Shown here piece after piece: positions 6,410 through 10,212 of a stretch of DNA of 10,212 bases. The first letter of the stretch is position 1. Every line of letters starts with the position of its first letter. The translations under genes were made by a program, and so were the position numbers. The stretch spans positions 1 to 10,212 of the forward strand of contig VFZQ01000123.1 in NCBI GenBank assembly GCA_016871135.1, given 5' to 3'. Under the pieces are notes generated by a model. The model made no database searches. It was not told the DNA's origin and was given only the letters and a program-made list of their open reading frames with translations. Source of the stretch: Acidobacteriota bacterium (GTDB lineage Bacteria > Acidobacteriota > Terriglobia > Bryobacterales > Bryobacteraceae).

Positions 6410-7852
6410 GGCAATCGGGCCTCGCGCTTGTTCGAAGGCGTGGGCGAACTGCAGGACACCGAAGTCGTCATGATGGCGGCCGACGATTTGCAGTCCGATG
6501 GGCAGGCCGTCTTTGGTGAAGCCCGCGGGTACGGAGATCGCCGGGTGGCCGGTGAGCGTAATGTACCAGCAGGACTTCATCCAGTCGATGTAGTTCTCCA
6601 TTTTCACGCCTTCGATTTCGGTGACGTACTCGGTTGTGATCTCGAACGGCGGAACTTGGGTTGTCGGCAGGAGCAGGAATTCGTAGCGCTCCATGAACTG
6701 GCCGAAGCGGGCGTACATGCGGGAGCGGGCGACGTCGGCGGCGACGATGTCTTGCGAGGTCATTTTCAGGGCAGCGTCGTATTCGTCGAGAATTGTCTTC
6801 TTGATCAGCGAGCGGTGTTGGGCGACATTGGCAGCACGGGCTTGCATTGTGTTGAGGTAGCGGAAGACCTTGAACGACTCGTCTTCGTCGCGCGCGATAT
6901 CGAACTTGGCGTCTTCAAGGAGCACCTTCATCGAAGCGACTGTTTTGCGTTGGCCGTTGATGACTTCAAGCACGCTTTTGGCGAATGGAAGGCCGGCGAA
7001 TTCGGGACACCAGGCGACTCTAACGTTGGAAAAGTCGCGCGGCAATGGACGAGCGAAGATGGAGCCGGGCTCGTGAATGCTCAACGGCACGCGAGGATCG
7101 GGGCCGGCCATGGCTGCGAGCAACATGGCGAGATCGTCGGTCGTACGTGCGATGGTGCCGGTGACCGAGAGCGTGTTCCAGCCGGTCGCGGCGGGCCAAC
7201 GCGGGACACGGCCGGGTGAGTTGCGGAAGCCGACGACGGAGCAGAAGCTGGCGGGGTTGCGGAGCGAGCCGCCGGTGTCGGAGCCATCGGCGAACGGCAA
7301 CATGCGAGTGGCGACGGCGACGGCCGCGCCGCCGCTACTGCCGCCGCAGGTCTTGTTGATGTCGTATGGGTTTTTTGTTGCGCCGAAGACGGGATTAAAC
7401 GTGTGCGAGCCCGCGCCGAACTCGGGTACGTTCGTCTTGCCGATGGTGATCGCGCCGGCGCGCTGGATGCGTTCGACGGCGAGCGTGGAGCGGCCGGGAA
7501 CGTTGTCCTTGTAGATCGGCGACCCGTAGGTGGTGCGAATGCCTTTGGTGTCCTGCAGGTCTTTATGTGCGATGGGAAGACCGTGCAGCGGACCGAGAAA
7601 ACGGCCCTTGGCGGCGGATTCGTCGGCGCGTTTGGCGGCCTCATGCGCCAGCTCGGGAACCAGCGTCACGATCGCGTTGAGTTTGGGGTTGATGTCTTCG
7701 ATGCGCTTCAGGTGTGCGTCGAGGACTTCGAGCGCGGAAACTTTCTTGGCGCGCAGCAGCGCGGCGAGTTCAACCGCCGAGCGCGTGCAGAGTTCGGGCA
7801 TTGGCGCGGCTGACGCCGCTACCGCGGCGAGCCATTCGCGACGAGTGAGCAT
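6395..7852 (-). CDS. Amidase-signature family hydrolase with Tat-type leader
   Basis: This 485-residue protein is a complete amidase-signature (GatA/AmiE-like) hydrolase. The Ser-cisSer-Lys triad is visible: Lys97 in GLPIAHKDL, cis-Ser172 in CGGSSGGAA, and nucleophile Ser196 in SDTGGSLRNPA, with the family's 24-residue spacing between the two serines. The family hydrolyses carboxamide bonds of varied small molecules. The N-terminus MLTRREWLAAVAASAAPMP carries Arg-Arg at 4-5 and a short hydrophobic stretch, which looks like a Tat leader with likely cleavage near residues 16-18, so the enzyme probably works outside the cytoplasm. A leader also argues against a GatA role in tRNA amidation, and no gatB or gatC neighbour is seen. 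The ATG lies 14 nt after the stop of the enolase-superfamily gene, so the two are very likely co-transcribed. The natural amide is unknown. The stop is followed at once by T6 on its own strand, within the 15-bp convergent overlap with rnr. Confidence 0.92.
   Translation of the reverse strand: MLTRREWLAAVAASAAPMPELCTRSAVELAALLRAKKVSALEVLDAHLKRIEDINPKLNAIVTLVPELAHEAAKRADESAAKGRFLGPLHGLPIAHKDLQDTKGIRTTYGSPIYKDNVPGRSTLAVERIQRAGAITIGKTNVPEFGAGSHTFNPVFGATKNPYDINKTCGGSSGGAAVAVATRMLPFADGSDTGGSLRNPASFCSVVGFRNSPGRVPRWPAATGWNTLSVTGTIARTTDDLAMLLAAMAGPDPRVPLSIHEPGSIFARPLPRDFSNVRVAWCPEFAGLPFAKSVLEVINGQRKTVASMKVLLEDAKFDIARDEDESFKVFRYLNTMQARAANVAQHRSLIKKTILDEYDAALKMTSQDIVAADVARSRMYARFGQFMERYEFLLLPTTQVPPFEITTEYVTEIEGVKMENYIDWMKSCWYITLTGHPAISVPAGFTKDGLPIGLQIVGRHHDDFGVLQFAHAFEQARGPIASPPL
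6406..6425. terminator. Weak hairpin at the rnr/amidase convergent junction
   Basis: GAGGC (6408-6412) and GCCTC (6419-6423) form a 5-bp stem around AATCGG, extendable to 7 bp by a U-G and a G-C pair. It includes the rnr stop codon. On the minus strand it is followed 11 nt later by six T's (6394-6389), just after the amidase stop. The stem is short and the spacing poor for a classical terminator, but nothing better separates the two converging genes. Confidence 0.25.
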
Positions 7853-7866
7853 TCGCCAATAGTAGC

Positions 7867-9147
7867 TTAGTCGAAGAAGCCTCGGTCTTCGGGCGACAGC
7901 CGAGCTTTGGCGGCGTTGACTCTGAAATTCACGCCGAGGCCAGGGCTATCCCACACGTCGATGAAGCCTTTCTTCACGATGGGATTTGGCAGGCCTTCGA
8001 CGATGTCGTACCACCACTCGGGCTGGCCGTAGGGATACTCAAAGGCGACGTAATTTTGAGGAAGAGTCGCGGCCAGGTGCACGTGCGCGGCGAGGCCAAT
8101 CAATCCGTCGAAGATACCGTGCGGCGCCATTAGGATTCCATGCAGATCGGCGTATTCGGTGATCCACTTGAGTTCGCCGATGCCGCCCACATCTTCGGGA
8201 TCGGGACCGAGCACGTCGACGGCTTGTTTCTCGATCAGGTCTTTGAAGTTTTGCCGGTTGTAGATCTGTTCGCCGGTGTGGATGGGCACCGTGGTCTGCA
8301 TTTTCAGATCGCGATAGAGATCGGCGTTGGGGTACGGCGAGTAGTCGCCGGTAAGCATGTCTTCGACCCAGGCCAAGTGCATCGGCTCGACGGCTTTGCA
8401 GAAATTCACGGCGTCTTTCATCATCCAGCCGGGACCGGCGTCGAGCGCGAGGCCGACTTCGTCGCCGAGAACTTTCTTCATCGCTTCGACGCTGGCGACG
8501 ATCTTCTTCAGCCCCTTTTCGGTGAGCATGCCTTTATTGCTGTGCGGCGTGCCTCCGATGCGCGGCTCGTCGTACCACTCGCCGGGCATTGCGTTCATCT
8601 GCGCCGGGTTATGGAACGCCACGGCCATCTTGATGAGAGTGAAACCCTCGGGAGCTTCCTTCATCTGCTGGACGACTTCGGCGTAATGCTGTGGTTCCTG
8701 GCCTTTGAATACGGGCCGGAAGCCTCCGTTGTAGATGCGCACGCGGTCGCGAACCTTACCGCCCATCAGTTTGTAGACGGGCACGCCGGCGACCTTTCCG
8801 GCGATGTCCCACAGTGCGATTTCGATCGCACTCACGGCCGCGCCCCAAGGCTTAAATGCGCCAAGGCGGCGGATTTTCATCATCACGCGCTCGACGTCGG
8901 TGGGGTCTTCGCCGACGATCAGGTCCTTGTAGAAAAGCACCATGGGACGCAGATAGACCTTGCGCGTTTCGGCCTGACCGTAGCCGGAGATGCCTTGATC
9001 AGTGACGATGCGGACGACTGGACTTTGGCCGATGATGGCGCAGCGGACGTCTGTAATCTTGATTTTCGGGCGGCTGGCTCGCTGTTGCGCTGGCAGGGCC
9101 GCAGCGGACAGCGTGCCGAACAGGGCTCTTCTGGTTAGATCGCTCAT
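7867..9147 (-). CDS. Tat-exported enolase-superfamily enzyme (mandelate racemase/muconate lactonizing family)
   Basis: This 426-residue protein begins MSDLTRRALFGTLSAAALPA, a Tat leader (Arg6-Arg7, then a hydrophobic run) with likely cleavage after Ala20. The mature part is a two-domain enolase-superfamily enzyme. Residues 104-129 (AVSAIEIALWDIAGK onward to LMGG) fit the MR/MLE family signature. The three expected Mg ligands are Asp236 (LALDAGPGW), Glu262 (WVED) and Glu293 (HTGEQIY). A His-Asp dyad is suggested by His343 (MAPHGIF) and Asp316 (GPDPED). By eye the second-strand motif has a single lysine, Lys173 in LIKMAVAF, rather than KxK. The His two residues after the first Mg ligand, a galactonate dehydratase feature, is Gly238 here. 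It probably dehydrates or epimerises an acid sugar outside the cytoplasm, but the substrate cannot be named; galactonate dehydratase is the nearest general resemblance. It follows the secreted-protein gene by 21 nt and precedes the amidase by 14 nt. Confidence 0.88.
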   Translation of the reverse strand: MSDLTRRALFGTLSAAALPAQQRASRPKIKITDVRCAIIGQSPVVRIVTDQGISGYGQAETRKVYLRPMVLFYKDLIVGEDPTDVERVMMKIRRLGAFKPWGAAVSAIEIALWDIAGKVAGVPVYKLMGGKVRDRVRIYNGGFRPVFKGQEPQHYAEVVQQMKEAPEGFTLIKMAVAFHNPAQMNAMPGEWYDEPRIGGTPHSNKGMLTEKGLKKIVASVEAMKKVLGDEVGLALDAGPGWMMKDAVNFCKAVEPMHLAWVEDMLTGDYSPYPNADLYRDLKMQTTVPIHTGEQIYNRQNFKDLIEKQAVDVLGPDPEDVGGIGELKWITEYADLHGILMAPHGIFDGLIGLAAHVHLAATLPQNYVAFEYPYGQPEWWYDIVEGLPNPIVKKGFIDVWDSPGLGVNFRVNAAKARLSPEDRGFFD

Positions 9148-9168
9148 ACTCGAAGGGGCCAGTATACA

Positions 9169-10044
9169 TCAGCGTTCAGGAGGTGAGAGCCAACCATAGG
9201 TACAGCAACCGCTGCGATAAATCAGCGATTCTTGCTCGTGACCATAGAGACCGGCGAAGCCGTCGATGCGATCTGCTTTTTGAATCCACCTCGCGGCGGC
9301 GAGATCTAGTTCGAAGACGCCTTTGTTACGTAGAGCCCCGTAGACACGGCCTTGTGGTGTGGCGACGATCTGCCAGGGTGCTGAACTTTCGGTTTTGAAA
9401 TGGCGCTTCGCTTTTCCATCTGTGTCGAGTTCGTGCCAGCTTTGGTCGAAGATCAGAATCGAATTCGGCAGTGCGAGGATGGCGGGGTCCTGCGCGGAGG
9501 GCACGAATGGCTTTTGGAATTGCGCGCGTGGCATGGTGTCGGTGAGGAGGTTCAGCGAAGTGGAATCGTAGCTCCGCACCGTTGTGTAATCGGCGTTGCG
9601 GATGTTGCCGTCGATCAGCGGCGCGCCGAAGAGCCAGAGACGTTTGTCCTTGATCGTCATCGCGCGCGCGACGAAGCGATTGGCATCGATGACCTTGTCG
9701 ATCTTGCCGGGCGGCACGACGCGCAGCAGGATCGCCCCCGCGCCGCCGCCCACGCCCCAGGCCTCGGCGGACACGAAGAGTTCTCCGCGCGGCGAAGCGG
9801 TGACCGCGCGAATGTTGATCTTCGAGTACTGAGGCAGAACGATGGGTGTGTTGAGAATGAGTTGTTTGCCGGTGCGATCGTAGAGCCAGACCGAGGGATC
9901 CTGGCCGCGAGAAAAACCGGTGAGGAATCCGTTCACCCAGCGGTCGCGCGACATGTCGAGAGAATGGTCCAGCTTCACTTCAACGGTGCGTTCAATCCGT
10001 TGTGCGAAGGAGGCCACAGCAGCAACCAGAAGCCAGTACTTCAT
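9169..10044 (-). CDS. Secreted protein of unknown function, possible beta-propeller
   Basis: I do not recognise this 291-residue protein as a named family. The ATG at 10044 begins MKYWLLVAAVASFAQR, a short Sec signal peptide with cleavage likely after Ala14. An upstream in-frame ATG at 10089 would put 15 polar residues before the signal and overlap the divergent gene, so it is rejected. The mature protein is made of repeating beta-strand units of the kind SVWLYDRTGKQL (51-62), VTASPRGELFVSA (81-93), KRLWLFGAPL (134-143), ILALPNSILIFDQSW (189-203) and IVATPQGRVYGAL (226-238). This resembles the blades of an NHL/SMP-type beta-propeller. A Cys-Cys pair (280-281) lies near the C-terminus. It is the first gene of the likely three-gene unit with the enolase-superfamily enzyme and the amidase, so it may bind or sense their substrate. 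No strong ribosome binding site is seen, and the start lies 17 nt from the divergent cytochrome-like gene. Confidence 0.75.
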   Translation of the reverse strand: MKYWLLVAAVASFAQRIERTVEVKLDHSLDMSRDRWVNGFLTGFSRGQDPSVWLYDRTGKQLILNTPIVLPQYSKINIRAVTASPRGELFVSAEAWGVGGGAGAILLRVVPPGKIDKVIDANRFVARAMTIKDKRLWLFGAPLIDGNIRNADYTTVRSYDSTSLNLLTDTMPRAQFQKPFVPSAQDPAILALPNSILIFDQSWHELDTDGKAKRHFKTESSAPWQIVATPQGRVYGALRNKGVFELDLAAARWIQKADRIDGFAGLYGHEQESLIYRSGCCTYGWLSPPER

Positions 10045-10061
10045 TGCATATACTGAATAAC
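10045..10061. promoter_or_regulatory. 17-bp divergent start region with -10-like elements
   Basis: Only 17 AT-rich bases (TGCATATACTGAATAAC) separate the start codons of the two divergent genes. On the plus strand TATACT (10049-10054) lies 7 nt before the ATG at 10062, the spacing expected if transcription begins at the A of the start codon. On the minus strand TATTCA (10059-10054) lies 9 nt before the ATG at 10044. Neither side has a Shine-Dalgarno sequence. Leaderless mRNAs are therefore plausible on both sides. No good -35 element was found. Confidence 0.4.
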
Positions 10062-10212
10062 ATGATTGCGCGAATTCTGTTGGGCGCATCGCTTTGCGCG
10101 GTGGCGGCCGACCCGCCGTCGGCGGTGAAATCGTTGCTTACGACCAAGTGCGGGGCGTGTCACAACGCGGCGTCGAAGGCATCGGATTTTTCGCTGGACG
10201 ACGTTGTGAAGG
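10062..10212 (+). CDS. Exported c-type cytochrome-like protein, 5' part only
   Basis: Fifty codons are visible from the ATG at 10062 to the window edge. The protein begins MIARILLGASLCAVAADPPS, a Sec signal peptide with likely cleavage at Ala15 or Ala16, followed by AVKSLLTTKCGACHNAASKA and SDFSLDD. CGACH (Cys30, Cys33, His34) is a covalent heme c motif. The pattern of a short helix ending in CxxCH, then a [GD]-F-x-L-D turn, resembles the planctomycete-type cytochrome (PSCyt1) domain. That domain commonly heads large exported proteins with DUF1549/DUF1553 domains in Acidobacteria and Planctomycetes. Whether those domains follow cannot be seen. The gene diverges from the secreted-protein gene by 17 bp and has no Shine-Dalgarno sequence. 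Shares in respiratory or oxidative chemistry in the periplasm are inferred only from the heme motif. Confidence 0.72.
   Translation, partial: MIARILLGASLCAVAADPPSAVKSLLTTKCGACHNAASKASDFSLDDVVK

Noticed and set aside
6428..7219. 263-codon plus-strand open frame just after rnr
   Set aside because: It is antisense to the amidase, whose catalytic triad is intact. The composition is that of a shadow frame, although the position after rnr could tempt one to call it a gene.
8140..9138. 332-codon plus-strand open frame opposite the enolase-superfamily gene
   Set aside because: It is complementary to a well-supported enzyme gene with intact metal ligands, and its product matches no family I can name.
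9161..9166. TATACT on the minus strand before the enolase-superfamily gene as an internal promoter
   Set aside because: No -35-like hexamer lies at a suitable distance, and the 21-nt gap fits simple co-transcription; a single 6-mer is insufficient.
10045..10089. Upstream ATG (10089) for the secreted propeller-like protein
   Set aside because: It adds 15 polar residues in front of a clean signal peptide and overlaps the divergent cytochrome-like gene.

Overview
The window looks like chromosomal DNA of an acidobacterium, most likely from the Solibacter/Bryobacter group. This is inferred from gene content and style, without a database search. The DNA is visibly GC-rich and almost fully coding. 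Several short Tat-type leaders precede enzymes that are usually cytoplasmic. One edge carries a DUF1080-type exported protein and the other a CxxCH cytochrome-like leader. RNase R also carries an extra basic segment that I associate with acidobacterial homologues. No tRNA, rRNA, CRISPR array, insertion sequence, integrase or phage gene was seen. The only real gap without a gene is 165-320.

Left block, minus strand (4129 down to 1). Four genes appear to be one tightly packed transcription unit, in the order adenosine-specific kinase family protein (4129-3647), atypical NAD-binding epimerase/dehydratase (3650-2640), divergent DapA-family aldolase/synthase (2653-1622) and O-acetylhomoserine sulfhydrylase MetY (1616-321). 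The junctions are a 4-bp ATGA overlap, a 14-bp overlap and a 5-nt gap. A sigma70-like promoter (TTGAGT-17-GATACT) sits just before the first gene, and a perfect 19-bp stem hairpin follows the last. Beyond the hairpin, the 5' end of an exported DUF1080 protein runs off the left edge.

Centre, plus strand. Ribonuclease R (4130-6409) has an intact four-Asp active site. Its best start codon (GTG) directly abuts the start codon of the divergent adenosine-specific kinase gene, so each gene's upstream signals lie inside the other gene. Its 3' end overlaps the convergent amidase gene by 15 bp.

Right block, minus strand (10044 down to 6395). Three closely spaced genes encode a signal-peptide protein that resembles a beta-propeller, a Tat-leader enolase-superfamily (mandelate racemase/muconate lactonizing) enzyme, and a Tat-leader amidase-signature hydrolase. 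Together they suggest an extracytoplasmic unit acting on sugar acids or amides, with unknown substrate. Diverging from it with only 17 bp between start codons is a truncated gene for an exported c-type cytochrome-like protein that runs off the right edge.

Most of the window is ordinary metabolism and RNA turnover. The points most worth a second look are the four-gene operon with two active-site-atypical enzymes, a REP-like palindrome that adds an in-frame loop to the DapA-family protein, the two extremely compact divergent start regions, and the Tat-exported enolase-superfamily/amidase pair.
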